Source of the DNA: PALSA-129 sp050014595
GTDB lineage: Bacteria; Acidobacteriota; Terriglobia; Bryobacterales; Bryobacteraceae
Direction of reading: 5' to 3'
DNA: 64,000 nucleotides
NCBI GenBank assembly: GCA_050014595.1
Contig: JBEKDA010000030.1
Location: 1-64,000 of the forward strand
Shown in pieces: positions 22,503 to 31,965 of the stretch. Every line of letters starts with the position of its first letter. Within the stretch, counting starts at the first letter, position 1. Both the position numbers and the translations under genes were made by a program. Below the pieces are notes generated by a model. The model saw nothing but the letters and a program-made list of their open reading frames with translations, did not search any database and was not told where the DNA came from.

Positions 22503-23278
22503 TCCTTCTGGCCGTCCTGGCGGCCATTCCCGCGTGCGCAGACACGCGCTTCCGGGCCAAGAAGATGACCCGCAACGACGTGCCCCTGGGCAAGGGTCAA
22601 TGCGATATCCGCCTTCAGGTGGATGGCCAGGTGGATGTCGCCGTGCGCGGCGACATGGTTGTGATCCACGCGATATCCGGACAGGACGCCCGCGACGACG
22701 GCTCCGAATGCAATTCCCCGCTGCCCGGCCACGAACCCCGCGGTTTCAATTTCCAGGTGGTCGAAAGCCGCAATGAGATCCGCCTCGCCGAGCCGCCTTC
22801 GCGGCGCAACGATTTCGGCGCCATGGTGCAGATTCGCGATTCTTCGAGAGGCTTCGGCCGCTATCACTTCCGCTTGAGCTGGGAGACCGGCCCCGTCTCC
22901 GAATTGCGGCGCGACGAACCCGATCGCCGCGACGAGCGCTTCATCTGGAACAATGCCCTCAACTTCCGCGGGCGCGGCATGGGCGAAGTACGGATCAACG
23001 GCAACGGGCCTCGCCGCCTGCAGGACGCCACGGTAGAAGTCGATCGCGGCGGCAAGATCGTGGTCTCGTTCCGCAGCGAGGGCCCGCGCCCCGTGGTCTT
23101 TACCGGCACCGTAATGGGGCGCGAAGAGGGGCGCCTCAAGGCCGATGTGATGACCGAAGACGGCCGGCTCCACGGCCCCATGTACCTCTCGGTGGACGAT
23201 CGCCAGAACGTCACCAGCATCACGCTCGACGCCACCGACGGTCAAGACCGCCTGCACCTGGGGTGGGACAAGCGGTAG
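22487..23278 (+). CDS. secreted protein of unknown function
   Basis: A 263-residue protein with a clear signal peptide (MRYWVILLAVLAAIPACA, cleavage before DTRF). The mature part is hydrophilic and beta-rich (CDIRLQVDGQVDVAVRGDMV; GRGMGEVRINGNGPRRLQDA), without a motif that points to an enzyme. ATG 22487 was chosen over the in-frame GTG 22472 because the signal peptide begins there and the same ATG is preserved in the upstream duplicate at 21501. The gene originally stood directly beside metH in divergent orientation; a HEPN cassette now separates the two. Confidence 0.75.
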   Translation: MRYWVILLAVLAAIPACADTRFRAKKMTRNDVPLGKGQCDIRLQVDGQVDVAVRGDMVVIHAISGQDARDDGSECNSPLPGHEPRGFNFQVVESRNEIRLAEPPSRRNDFGAMVQIRDSSRGFGRYHFRLSWETGPVSELRRDEPDRRDERFIWNNALNFRGRGMGEVRINGNGPRRLQDATVEVDRGGKIVVSFRSEGPRPVVFTGTVMGREEGRLKADVMTEDGRLHGPMYLSVDDRQNVTSITLDATDGQDRLHLGWDKR

Positions 23279-23285
23279 CGCAATT

Positions 23286-23627
23286 TCAGGCAGCGCCCAA
23301 GAGAGCCCTTTCGACCGTCTCCGGAAAGCGGTCAATGACAGTGAGATAGGCGCGGACCGCGCTTGGCGGTTGCGTTCGGCCAAGTTCCCAATCCTGCAAT
23401 GTGCGGGTACTGAATCCGAAACGGCGAGCGAACTGAGATTGTGATAGTCCCGATTTCGCACGAATCGCCTTCACATCCACCGGACCCGGGACATCGTACT
23501 CGTATGCGCGCAGAGAGATCTCACCTCGGGCGTGCGCCGCCGCTTGCCTCAACCCATGAACAACGTCGTTCCCAACGCGGCTGAGCTTGTCAGGCGCGCG
23601 CTTACTTACCCGCTTGCTTCTTGGCAT
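23286..23627 (-). CDS. NadS/HigA-type XRE antitoxin
   Basis: A 113-residue protein with a C-terminal helix-turn-helix: IRAKSGLSQSQFARRFGFST RTLQDWELGR, followed by TQPPSAVRAYLTVIDRFP. This arrangement (basic N-terminus, then HTH) is that of NadS-like antitoxins encoded directly after a RelE/HigB-type toxin. The start ATG 23627 overlaps the last codons of the toxin remnant by 26 bases. The antitoxin frame is complete. Such proteins repress their own operon. It converges with the secreted-protein gene (8 bp apart). Confidence 0.83.
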   Translation of the reverse strand: MPRSKRVSKRAPDKLSRVGNDVVHGLRQAAAHARGEISLRAYEYDVPGPVDVKAIRAKSGLSQSQFARRFGFSTRTLQDWELGRTQPPSAVRAYLTVIDRFPETVERALLGAA

Positions 23628-23751
23628 TTTTCAAACCCTCCACGAACTTTCTCGCTGCCTCCCGATCCGCAGCAGTCATATCCGATTGATCGTTCTTGGC
23701 GTAGATCGAAAGCAGGTACACCTCAGGGCCAATACCTCCGTCGTGATCTCT
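23602..23751 (-). pseudogene. C-terminal remnant of a RelE/HigB-type toxin
   Basis: In one minus-strand frame about 45 codons survive: EVYLLSIYAKNDQSDMTAAD, then REAARKFVEGLKNAKKQAGK and TAA. This is the characteristic C-terminus of RelE-like toxins that pair with NadS antitoxins (the .VYLL..YAKN...D.T motif). A stop codon (TGA at 23754-23752) closes the frame upstream and no N-terminal half is found before gltD. The toxin has therefore lost roughly its first 60 residues, including most of the RNase fold. Confidence 0.72.
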
Positions 23752-23793
23752 TCAATCATTCTCGACCCGGCTGAAACCCGGCTGCGGCCAGGC

Positions 23794-25197
23794 TTAACCA
23801 GACAGGCCTGAGAGATAGCGGTCGATTCCGGCGGCGGCGCGGCGGCCTTCGGCAATCGCCCACACTACCAGCGATTGTCCCCGGCGCATATCGCCCGCGG
23901 CGAAAACTCCAGGCACGCTCGACATGTGGCTAACGTCCGTCGCCACATTGCCGCGCGCGTCGAGATGGACGCCCAGTTGGTCGAGGAGACCGCGCTTCAC
24001 CGGGCCCGTGAAGCCCATCGCCAGCAAAACCAGGCCCGCTTCCACTGAGAATTCCGTTCCGGGTACGGGATTCAGCTTCGTATCCACGCGCACCACCTGG
24101 AGTTCGCGCACGCGACCCATCGCATCGCCCGTGAAGCCGACCGTCGAGACGCTCCAATCGCGCTTGCCGCCCTCTTCGTGGGCGCCTTCCGTGCGCAACT
24201 GCATGGGCCACAGCGGCCACGGCGTGGAACGCGAGCGCTCTTCCGGGGGCTTCTGCAGCAGTTCGAATTGCGTTACCGAAAGCGCGCCCTGGCGGTGGCA
24301 CGTGCCCAGACAATCCGCGCCGGTGTCGCCGCCTCCGATGATCACGACGTGCTTCCCGGTGGCCAGAATCTGGCCGGGCACTTCATCGCCCTCGCAGCGG
24401 CGATTCTGTTGCGGCAGGTACTCCATGGCGAAATGGATTCCCGCCAGCTCGCGCCCCGGCACGCGCAGATCGCGTGGCTGCTCGGCGCCGCCGGCCAGCA
24501 GCACGGCATCGTGATCCGCGCGCAACTCCTCCGCCTGAACGTCCACCCCCACGTGAACACCCGTGCGGAATTCCACTCCTTCGGCGCGCATCTGGTCCAG
24601 GCGCCGGTCGATCAGCCGCTTCTCCATTTTGAAATCCGGAATGCCGTAGCGCAGCAGCCCGCCGATGCGATCGCTCTTTTCGAAGACCGTGACGCTGTGC
24701 CCCATGCGCGCCAGTTGTTGCGCGGCCGCGAGACCAGCCGGACCCGAGCCGACAACGGCCACCCGTTTGCCCGTGCGCGCCGCCGGCGGCTCCGGCTGCA
24801 CGAAGCCTGCTTCAAACGCGCGGTCGATGATGGTCTTTTCGATCTGCTTGATGGTCACCGCGGGCGTATTGATCCCCAGCACGCAGGCCGCTTCGCAGGG
24901 CGCCGGACAGATGCGCCCGGTGAACTCCGGAAAGTTGTTGGTCGCGTGCAGCAGCCTCACCGCCGCGCGCCACTTGCCCTCGCGCACCAGCTCGTTCCAA
25001 TCCGGAATCAGGTTCGTCAGCGGGCAGCCGCTGTGGCAGAAGGGCACGCCGCAATCCATGCAGCGCGAGGCCTGTTTGCGCAGCGATTGATCGGGGAACG
25101 GCAGATAGATCTCGTTCCAGTCGCGCACCCGCTCGGCCGGCGCGCGGCGCGGCGCGGCCTCCCGCGGCTCTGTCAGAAATGCGGCGCGCTCAGGCAT
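23794..25197 (-). CDS. gltD: glutamate synthase small subunit
   Basis: A 467-residue NADPH:acceptor subunit of glutamate synthase, passing electrons to GltB. N-terminal cysteine clusters for [4Fe-4S] centres are CMDCGVPFCHSGCPLTNLIP and ICPAPCEAACVLGI. The FAD-binding loop is VVGSGPAGLAAAQQLARMGH, a second nucleotide-binding loop is VVIIGGGDTGADCLGT, and the C-terminal FAD motif is GVFAAGDMRRGQSLVVWAI. ATG 25197 overlaps the gltB stop by 8 bp, so the two are translationally coupled. Confidence 0.95.
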   Translation of the reverse strand: MPERAAFLTEPREAAPRRAPAERVRDWNEIYLPFPDQSLRKQASRCMDCGVPFCHSGCPLTNLIPDWNELVREGKWRAAVRLLHATNNFPEFTGRICPAPCEAACVLGINTPAVTIKQIEKTIIDRAFEAGFVQPEPPAARTGKRVAVVGSGPAGLAAAQQLARMGHSVTVFEKSDRIGGLLRYGIPDFKMEKRLIDRRLDQMRAEGVEFRTGVHVGVDVQAEELRADHDAVLLAGGAEQPRDLRVPGRELAGIHFAMEYLPQQNRRCEGDEVPGQILATGKHVVIIGGGDTGADCLGTCHRQGALSVTQFELLQKPPEERSRSTPWPLWPMQLRTEGAHEEGGKRDWSVSTVGFTGDAMGRVRELQVVRVDTKLNPVPGTEFSVEAGLVLLAMGFTGPVKRGLLDQLGVHLDARGNVATDVSHMSSVPGVFAAGDMRRGQSLVVWAIAEGRRAAAGIDRYLSGLSG

Positions 25198-28100
25198 GGA
25201 TCGAATCCTTTCGCTCCGGCTCCGGCGCCGCGGCGCGCAGGTCGTTGGGGTACACCTTGACGAATTGCTGCCGCATTTGCTCCCAGTTTTCGAGGATCCA
25301 TTTGCCGCGCGGGCTCCCGGTGGCCGCCGCATGCCGCGAGATCAGCGCAAAGAGCATGTCTTCGTCGGCGGTGGCGGGCACCAGTTGCACGCCGCCCGGG
25401 TTGCAGCGCTTGACGGCGAAATCCCCGTCCGCATCCAGCACGTAAGCCAAGCCGCCGCTCATCCCCGCCGCGAAATTGCGCCCGCACTTGCCCAGCACCA
25501 CCACCGTGCCGCGCGTCATGTACTCGCAACCGTGATCGCCCAGGCCTTCCACTACGGCCGTCGCGCCGGAGTTGCGCACCGCAAACCGCTCCCCGGCCAC
25601 TCCGTTCAGAAAGGCTTCGCCACTGGTCGCGCCATAGAGCGCCACGTTACCGATGAGAACATTCTCTTCCGGCAGGAAGCTGGAATTGCGCGGCGGGTAG
25701 ACAATCAGTCTTCCTCCCGAGAGCCCTTTCCCCACGTAATCGTTGGCGTCGCCCTCCAGTTCGAGCGTCACGCCCTTCACCAGAAACGCGCCGAAACTCT
25801 GGCCCGCCGAACCCGTGAAATGGAAGCGGATGGTATCGTCGGCGAGGCCCGCCGAACCGTAGCGGCGCGCAATCTCGCCCGAAAGCATCGCGCCCACCGT
25901 GCGGTGCACGTTGCGAATCGGCAGCTTGATCTCGATCGCCGTCGAGTTCTCGATGGCCTCGCGCGCATGGTCGATGAGCTTGTAATCGAGCGCCTGGTCG
26001 AGGCCGTGATTCTGCCCTTGCATCGAGCGGCGCGCCACGCGGCTGGGCGCCTTGGTGTCGTATAGCAGCATCGAAAGGTCGAGCCCCTTGGCCTTCCAGT
26101 GGTCCACCGCGGCGCGCGCCTCCAGCATATCCACGCGCCCCACCATTTCGTCGAACGTGCGGAAGCCCATCCGCGCCATGTTCCGGCGCACCTGTTCGGC
26201 CAGGAAGAAAAAGAAGTTGATGACGTGCTCGGGGGCGCCCTGGAATCTAGCGCGCAACACCGGGTCTTGCGTCGCGATCCCCACCGGGCACGTATTCAGG
26301 TGGCATTTCCGCATCATGATGCAGCCCATGGCCACCAGTGGCGCCGTGGCAAACCCGAACTCCTCCGCGCCCAGCAGTGCCGCGATGGTCACGTCCCTGC
26401 CGGTTTGCAGCTTGCCATCGGTCTGCAGCCGCACGCGGCCCCGCAGGTCGTTCAGCACCAGCACCTGCTGCGCCTCCGCCAGCCCCAGCTCCCACGGAAT
26501 GCCGGCATGTTGGATGGAACTCAGCGGCGACGCGCCGGTGCCGCCGCTGTCTCCCGAGATCAGCACCACGTCGGCATGCGCCTTGGCGACTCCCGCGGCC
26601 ACCGTTCCCACTCCCACCTCCGCCACCAGCTTCACCGAAATGCGCGCCCGCGGGTTGACGTTTTTAAGGTCGTAGATGAGCTGCGCCAGATCTTCGATGG
26701 AATAAACGTCGTGGTGCGGCGGCGGCGAAATCAGCCCCACTCCGGGCGTCGAGTGCCGCACCCGCGCAATCTCCCGGTCCACTTTGTGGCCGGGCAGTTG
26801 GCCGCCTTCGCCCGGTTTCGCGCCCTGCGCCATCTTAATCTGCAACTCGTCGGCGTTCACCAGGTAATTGGCCGTCACGCCGAATCGCGCCGATGCCACC
26901 TGCTTGATCGCGCTGCGCCGGTCGGTCCCGAAACGCGCCTCGTCTTCCCCGCCCTCGCCGGTGTTCGACTTGCCGCCGATGCGGTTCATGGCGATGGCCA
27001 GCGTCTCGTGCGCTTCTTTCGAGATCGATCCGAACGACATCGCGCCCGCTGCAAACCGCTTCACGATTTCCGCCGCGCTCTCGACTTCTTCCACCGGGAT
27101 CGGCGATGGCGCCGTTTTGAAATCCAGCAGCCCGCGCAGCGTCGAGAGCCGCCGCGCTTCGTTGTCCAGCAAGTCCGTGTATTCCTGGAACGTCTCGAAG
27201 CTCGATTGCCGCACCGCGTGCTGCAGTTTGCCGATGGTCTGCGGGTTGTACAGGTGATACTCGCCCGTGGCGCGGTATTGATAATTGCCGCCCACCGGCA
27301 ATTCCGGCTCGGACTCGGTCACCGCCTGGAAAGCGTGATCGTGCTTCAGAATGGCCTCGCGCGCAATCACATCCAGTCCCACGCCGGCGATGCGCGACGC
27401 CGTCCCCGTGAAGTAACGGTCGATCACTTCGCGGTTCAGCCCGATGGCTTCGAATACCTGCGCGCCGCGGTAACTTTGCAGCGTGGAGATCCCCATCTTG
27501 GAAAAAGTCTTCAACAGGCCCTTGTTGATGGCCTTGATGTAATGGCCGCTCCCGGCCGTTCCCACCGTCTCGAGCGCCAGGTAGGGGTTCACGGCGCTGG
27601 CCCCATAGCCGATCAGGAGGGCAAAGTGCATGACCTCGCGCGGCTCGCCCGATTCCACAATCAGCGCCACCTGGGTGCGGCTCTCCTCCCGCACCAGGTG
27701 GTTGTGCACCGCCGCCAGCGCCAGCAAGCTCGGGATGGCCGCGTACTCCGGGTCGAAGCCCCGGTCGGAAAGAATCAACAGCGTGTAGCCGGATTGAATG
27801 GCCAGCGATGCCCGGCGGCACAACTGGTTGAGCGCCCGCTCCAACCCCGCCGCTCCTTCCACCACCGGAAAAAACATGGGGAGCGTGGTCGCCAGAAAAT
27901 CGCCTTGCGAGACCCGCCGCAGCTTTTCCAGATCGCGATTCGTCAGGATGGGATGCGGCAGCTTCAAGGTGTGGCAGTGCTGCGCCGTTTCCGCCAGGAT
28001 GTTGCGCTCCGTGCCGATATAGCTGGTGAGCGACATCACCATCTCTTCGCGAATCGGATCGATGGGCGGATTGGTCACCTGCGCAAAGAGCTGTTTGAAG

Positions 28101-29644
28101 TAATGGAACAGCGGCTGCGGCTGATCGGAGAGGCAGGCTAACGGTGTGTCGGTCCCCATCGAGCCGATCGGCTCTTCGCCCTTCTGCGCCATCGGCGCCA
28201 GGATCATTCGCAGGTCTTCGGCCGTATAGCCGAAGGCGCGCTGCCGCCGCACCAGCGTGGCATGGTCGGCGGCGTGCTCGCGCTGCGGCTCCGCCAGTTG
28301 GTCCAGCGTGATCTGGTTTTCCTTGAGCCACAGTTGGTACGGATTGCGCCCATAGAGCGAGCGCTTGATCTCCCGATCGGAGATGATGCGCCCTTCCACG
28401 GTATCCACCAGCAGCATTTTGCCCGGCTGCAGCCGGCCCTTGCGCTTCACGTCTTCCGGCTTCACCGGCAACACGCCGGCTTCCGACGCCATGATCGCCA
28501 GGTCGTCGTGCGTCACCAGGTAGCGCGCCGGGCGCAGCCCGTTGCGGTCGAGCACCGCGCCGATCGAACGGCCGTCGGTGAAGGCCACCGCCGCCGGTCC
28601 GTCCCACGGCTCCATCAGCGACGCGTGGTATTCGTAAAACGCCCGCTTCTGCGGGTTCATGTGCGGATTCTTCGACCAGGCTTCCGGAATCAGCATGGCC
28701 ATGGCGTGTGGCAAGGAGCGCCCCGCCATCACCAGCAACTCGAGCGCATTGTCGAAGGCCGCCGAATCGCTGCCGCCCGGCTGGATGACCGGAAACAGCT
28801 TCTTCAGGTCGTCGCCGAACAGTGGAGATTCCAGCACCGATTGCCGCGCGTGCATCCAGTTCACGTTGCCCCGCAGCGTGTTGATTTCGCCGTTGTGCGC
28901 GATGTACCGGTAGGGGTGCGCCAGGTGCCAGGTGGGAAATGTGTTGGTGGAAAACCGCTGATGCACCAGGCACAGCGCGCTCACCACTTCCGGATCGCTC
29001 AGCTCCGGATAAAACTTGGCAATCTGCGGCGCCAGCAGCAGCCCTTTGTAGACGATGGTGCGCCCCGAGAATGACGGGATGTAGCCATCCGGCAAGGCCG
29101 CTTCGATGCGCTTGCGCGTGATGTACAGCCGCCGCTCCAGTTGCTCTTCGGTCATCCCCCGCCCGCGCGCCACGAAGATTTGTTGGATGTACGGTTGCGA
29201 TCCCCGCGCCACGCGCCCAATGGCCGTTCCGTCGATGGGCGTGTCCCGCCAGCCCAGCACCCCCAGGCCTTCCTCGCGCACCACGCGCTCGATCACGCCT
29301 TCGCACTCCCGCCGATGGAGCGGCTCGACCGGCAGAAAAGTCATTCCCACGCCGTACTCGCCGGAGGGCGGCAGCGTGAAGCCCAGCCGCCCGCACTCCC
29401 TCACGAAAAACCGGTGCGGGATCTGGATCGACACGCCGGCGCCGTCCCCCGTTTCGGGGTCGCAACCGCACGCTCCGCGGTGCGCCAGGTTGATCAGAAC
29501 CTGAATGCCTTTCACGATGATGTCGTGCGACGCCTTGCCCTGAACCTGCGCAACGAAGCCAATTCCGCAGGCATCGTGCTCCAAGCCAGGATGGTAGAGA
29601 CCTTGGGCCGAGGGTAGACCGCTGATTACAGGACGACTATTCAT
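25190..29644 (-). CDS. gltB: glutamate synthase large subunit
   Basis: A 1484-residue glutamine-dependent glutamate synthase, making two glutamates from glutamine and 2-oxoglutarate. The class II glutaminase nucleophile is the cysteine in LEHDACGIGFVAQVQG, about 25 residues from ATG 29644; this implies removal of a short propeptide. The central and FMN-binding synthase domains follow (GAMSFGSISKEAHETLAIAM), with the [3Fe-4S] cysteines in MRKCHLNTCPVGIATQDP. The C-terminal beta-helix has the repeated GxxGxxxxxG pattern (GKCGRNFAAGMSGGLAYVLD). A longer frame to 29704 exists but has no family similarity. Confidence 0.95.
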   Translation of the reverse strand: MNSRPVISGLPSAQGLYHPGLEHDACGIGFVAQVQGKASHDIIVKGIQVLINLAHRGACGCDPETGDGAGVSIQIPHRFFVRECGRLGFTLPPSGEYGVGMTFLPVEPLHRRECEGVIERVVREEGLGVLGWRDTPIDGTAIGRVARGSQPYIQQIFVARGRGMTEEQLERRLYITRKRIEAALPDGYIPSFSGRTIVYKGLLLAPQIAKFYPELSDPEVVSALCLVHQRFSTNTFPTWHLAHPYRYIAHNGEINTLRGNVNWMHARQSVLESPLFGDDLKKLFPVIQPGGSDSAAFDNALELLVMAGRSLPHAMAMLIPEAWSKNPHMNPQKRAFYEYHASLMEPWDGPAAVAFTDGRSIGAVLDRNGLRPARYLVTHDDLAIMASEAGVLPVKPEDVKRKGRLQPGKMLLVDTVEGRIISDREIKRSLYGRNPYQLWLKENQITLDQLAEPQREHAADHATLVRRQRAFGYTAEDLRMILAPMAQKGEEPIGSMGTDTPLACLSDQPQPLFHYFKQLFAQVTNPPIDPIREEMVMSLTSYIGTERNILAETAQHCHTLKLPHPILTNRDLEKLRRVSQGDFLATTLPMFFPVVEGAAGLERALNQLCRRASLAIQSGYTLLILSDRGFDPEYAAIPSLLALAAVHNHLVREESRTQVALIVESGEPREVMHFALLIGYGASAVNPYLALETVGTAGSGHYIKAINKGLLKTFSKMGISTLQSYRGAQVFEAIGLNREVIDRYFTGTASRIAGVGLDVIAREAILKHDHAFQAVTESEPELPVGGNYQYRATGEYHLYNPQTIGKLQHAVRQSSFETFQEYTDLLDNEARRLSTLRGLLDFKTAPSPIPVEEVESAAEIVKRFAAGAMSFGSISKEAHETLAIAMNRIGGKSNTGEGGEDEARFGTDRRSAIKQVASARFGVTANYLVNADELQIKMAQGAKPGEGGQLPGHKVDREIARVRHSTPGVGLISPPPHHDVYSIEDLAQLIYDLKNVNPRARISVKLVAEVGVGTVAAGVAKAHADVVLISGDSGGTGASPLSSIQHAGIPWELGLAEAQQVLVLNDLRGRVRLQTDGKLQTGRDVTIAALLGAEEFGFATAPLVAMGCIMMRKCHLNTCPVGIATQDPVLRARFQGAPEHVINFFFFLAEQVRRNMARMGFRTFDEMVGRVDMLEARAAVDHWKAKGLDLSMLLYDTKAPSRVARRSMQGQNHGLDQALDYKLIDHAREAIENSTAIEIKLPIRNVHRTVGAMLSGEIARRYGSAGLADDTIRFHFTGSAGQSFGAFLVKGVTLELEGDANDYVGKGLSGGRLIVYPPRNSSFLPEENVLIGNVALYGATSGEAFLNGVAGERFAVRNSGATAVVEGLGDHGCEYMTRGTVVVLGKCGRNFAAGMSGGLAYVLDADGDFAVKRCNPGGVQLVPATADEDMLFALISRHAAATGSPRGKWILENWEQMRQQFVKVYPNDLRAAAPEPERKDSIHA

Positions 29645-29723
29645 TTTGTTCGTAAAGCACCCCGGGGACCTGGATTGGTAATCAGGTCGTGGGTGCTTCT
29701 CCAAGCGGCGGTCGCCGTTGGAG

Positions 29724-29900
29724 TTAGTCTACCAGAGCAATCGGGCTCGCTGCAAACCGGGTAGTGGTCATTGCAGGGAGATGAGGAAAAAACGCGCCTT
29801 CCACAACCCGGCCATCGACCGCACCAGCGTACCGGTCCGGTACGACCCACATGACGCGAGCACCGCGTATGCCTGCGGAGGAATTAGAAACGACAATCAC
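29724..29900 (-). pseudogene. N-terminal stub of a DUF3368/PIN toxin
   Basis: GTG 29900 overlaps the stop of the UPF0175 gene (GTGA), exactly where the PIN-domain toxin of this pair normally begins. The first eight codons read VIVVSNSS, matching the conserved PIN start in which the aspartate or asparagine region follows strand 1. After that the frame runs on for about 50 codons without any similarity to PIN proteins and ends at TAA 29724. The toxin body of roughly 150 residues is missing. The identification rests on position and eight residues. Confidence 0.55.
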
Positions 29901-30178
29901 AAGCCGAGCCGTTCCAACGTTTGACGATCTTCCTCCAGGTCATCGGCGCCATAATGCAGCGGAACGTTGTGCCGGCCGGCAAACTCCATGAACTGCTCAG
30001 TCGGCAAGTGGCAGAGTTCGGCGGCGCGTCCCAGCGAGACCCTGTCCTCCCGGTAGAGTTCCAATGCGAGCAGCCGGGTCGCCTCCGCTGAGAGGTTGTC
30101 CGCGTCCAATCCTGCCGCCACTACCAGCTCCGCCGGGATTTCCGCTCTCACTGTCTCCGTGTTTTCAAGATACCGCAT
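29897..30178 (-). CDS. UPF0175-family antitoxin
   Basis: A 93-residue protein with the UPF0175 pattern: VRAEIPAELVVAAGLD, then LALELYREDRVSLGRAAELC, EFAGRHNVPLHYGADDLEED. The central part is a helix-turn-helix related to AbrB/VapB-type antitoxins, and these proteins are usually followed by a PIN-domain toxin. ATG 30178 starts at the conserved MRYLENTETV. An in-frame ATG at 30253, overlapping the stop of the upstream membrane-protein gene (TGATG), would add 25 residues and cannot be excluded. The following toxin is reduced to a stub. Confidence 0.8.
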   Translation of the reverse strand: MRYLENTETVRAEIPAELVVAAGLDADNLSAEATRLLALELYREDRVSLGRAAELCHLPTEQFMEFAGRHNVPLHYGADDLEEDRQTLERLGL

Positions 30179-30252
30179 GATGGCTTGCGGCGCTCTGCTG
30201 CGGTAGGCGACGACAGACTGTCCGTACCCCACCAGCGTGTCGAGACGAGTCA

Positions 30253-31845
30253 TCACCGCAAATCGATCTGCTTGACAGGGTATGCTGCCGTTGCGGCCCG
30301 AATCCGGCACACCGCCAGCTCCCGGTTGACGTACGGGCAGTCGAGACCTACCGGCGCCGGCCGCCGCGTCAGTATCCAGTTGACCGGGTAGCGGGTTGCC
30401 AGCCGCTCGAAATCGGCGCGCTGAAATTGGTCCCAGCCGGTCTGCGCGTCCACCTCCGCCTTCCATTCGACGGCCAGTTCGGGAAAGAGGGATACCGCGC
30501 CGCTGTCCTTGACGCGGTCGGCCAGCACGCTCCGTTCCGCCACCGCGCGGAAGCCGTGCATATCTTCCCCGGGCAAGAGGAGGTAGCCCGGATCCATGGC
30601 AAAAACCGCATCCTTGGAGGTGTTGCCGCGAATCCACCGGAACGCCTCGGCCCAGGGGTTGGTTGTGACCAAACCCGGCCACTCCACGTGTGGGCTCGAG
30701 GGAAATGTGCTCCACGCCAGAAGCCACATGCCGGCCGCCAAGGGAGCGAACAGGATGATCCACCGCGCGGGCTTGCCGCGCAACCCGTACTCGCCGGCCA
30801 GTCCTCCCAGGAGCAGGAAGAAAACCACGTAGACCAGATGAAAGCTCCGCATCGGCTGCAGGCGCGTGTAATTCTCCAGGCGCGCCGACGTCGCCAGCAC
30901 AATTCCCATGGCCGTGAACAGCAGGCCGAACGGCACCAGCGCGCGAGCCAGCGCGCGGAACGCCGGCGTCGTCCCCCTGGGCCGCACTCGCGCGAGCCAC
31001 CACAGCAGCGCCAGAGGCGCCACCACGCCGGCCCACTCGTACCACTCCCACTTGGAAACCAAGAAGTAGGTGCGCGCAAGCAGCGCTTCGCGGGCCGCGC
31101 CGGTAGCGGGATCGAAGGAGAACACAAATGGGAGTCCCGCTAACGCGGCCATCCCCACCGCGGGCAATTGCCCCCGCGATCTTTCCAGCGCCAGCAATCC
31201 CACGAGCATCACTCCGAAGAAAGCCATCTGCGCATGAATCAGACCGGCCGCCAGCAGCCATAGCAGGGCGCGCCGCGTGCTCCCCGACACATACCCGGCG
31301 ATGGCGAAGAGCGTGAAGGGGGTGGAAAGTGTTCGCGCCGTCACGTAGGGGTCCATGATCACCAGCGCCGTGCCCGCCACCGGCACGCTCAGCAGGGCCG
31401 CCAGCAGGCCGACGCCGCTCCATCGCGCATATTGGTTCTCGAAACACGCGCCCAAAAGTTGCCACCCCGCCAGCAGCAGCAGGTAGATCCCGATTCCGTG
31501 CCACAGGAAGATGGCCATGTCGATGGGCACGCCCGCCAGCCTCGCGGACCCGCCCACCAGGTTCGAGAACCACGACAGCCGCGCATGCGACAGGAAGAAC
31601 TCGGAACCGAAAGGATACAAGGCCGCATCCGCCACCCGCTTGATGGCCGGCACATAAATGGCTGCGTCGTCCACGCCCAGGTGGTACCCGTGCACCGCCA
31701 CCGCCAGTACCGTGATCAGTGCCAAGCGGAGGTGCGTCGACGGGCCGCGGGCGCGGTCCTGGTCGATTCGTCGCACCCCGATCAGGCCCGCTTCCCCGCG
31801 GAGATGCGCAGATACATGGCTCAAGTTTACTAGCAATTGCAGCAC
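30253..31845 (-). CDS. polytopic membrane protein, uncharacterised
   Basis: A protein of about 530 residues with roughly ten hydrophobic segments (for example FLWHGIGIYLLLLAGWQLLG, AGLIHAQMAFFGVMLVGLLA, FHLVYVVFFLLLGGLAGEYG) and a C-terminal soluble part of about 130 residues (DMHGFRAVAERSVLADRVKD). Overall design resembles GT-C-type glycosyltransferases and related proteins, but the usual acidic motif in the first loop is only suggestive (HLGVDDAAIYVPAIKRV). The true start may lie 30 residues or so inside, since the N-terminus is divergent. It is transcribed away from lpxD. No function is assigned. Confidence 0.6.
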   Translation of the reverse strand: MLQLLVNLSHVSAHLRGEAGLIGVRRIDQDRARGPSTHLRLALITVLAVAVHGYHLGVDDAAIYVPAIKRVADAALYPFGSEFFLSHARLSWFSNLVGGSARLAGVPIDMAIFLWHGIGIYLLLLAGWQLLGACFENQYARWSGVGLLAALLSVPVAGTALVIMDPYVTARTLSTPFTLFAIAGYVSGSTRRALLWLLAAGLIHAQMAFFGVMLVGLLALERSRGQLPAVGMAALAGLPFVFSFDPATGAAREALLARTYFLVSKWEWYEWAGVVAPLALLWWLARVRPRGTTPAFRALARALVPFGLLFTAMGIVLATSARLENYTRLQPMRSFHLVYVVFFLLLGGLAGEYGLRGKPARWIILFAPLAAGMWLLAWSTFPSSPHVEWPGLVTTNPWAEAFRWIRGNTSKDAVFAMDPGYLLLPGEDMHGFRAVAERSVLADRVKDSGAVSLFPELAVEWKAEVDAQTGWDQFQRADFERLATRYPVNWILTRRPAPVGLDCPYVNRELAVCRIRAATAAYPVKQIDLR

Positions 31846-31925
31846 GCCGCCTGCAGGACGGAAGATCGGTTTGCGTCTTCCCCGATTGCGTCAGCCACCA
31901 CTATCGCCACATCAGACCGCCAAAG

Positions 31926-31958
31926 GCGATGGTTTGTCCCACCTGCGGTACGCTGGAA
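31926..31958 (+). repeat. dispersed CCCAC element just upstream of lpxD
   Basis: GGCGATGGTTTGTCCCAC followed by CTGCGGTACGCTGG closely matches 5236-5268 (GGCGATGGTTTGTCCCAC then TCGCAGGCTACGCC). The two copies share an 18-base identical core. Here the element ends only 8 bases before the lpxD start codon, so it occupies the 5' untranslated region. Confidence 0.55.
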
Positions 31959-31965
31959 GTCGGTT

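Noticed and set aside
26835..29471. An 878-codon frame on the same strand as gltB
   Set aside because: It is a shifted reading of gltB; the cysteine nucleophile, FMN and iron-sulfur motifs are all in the gltB frame.
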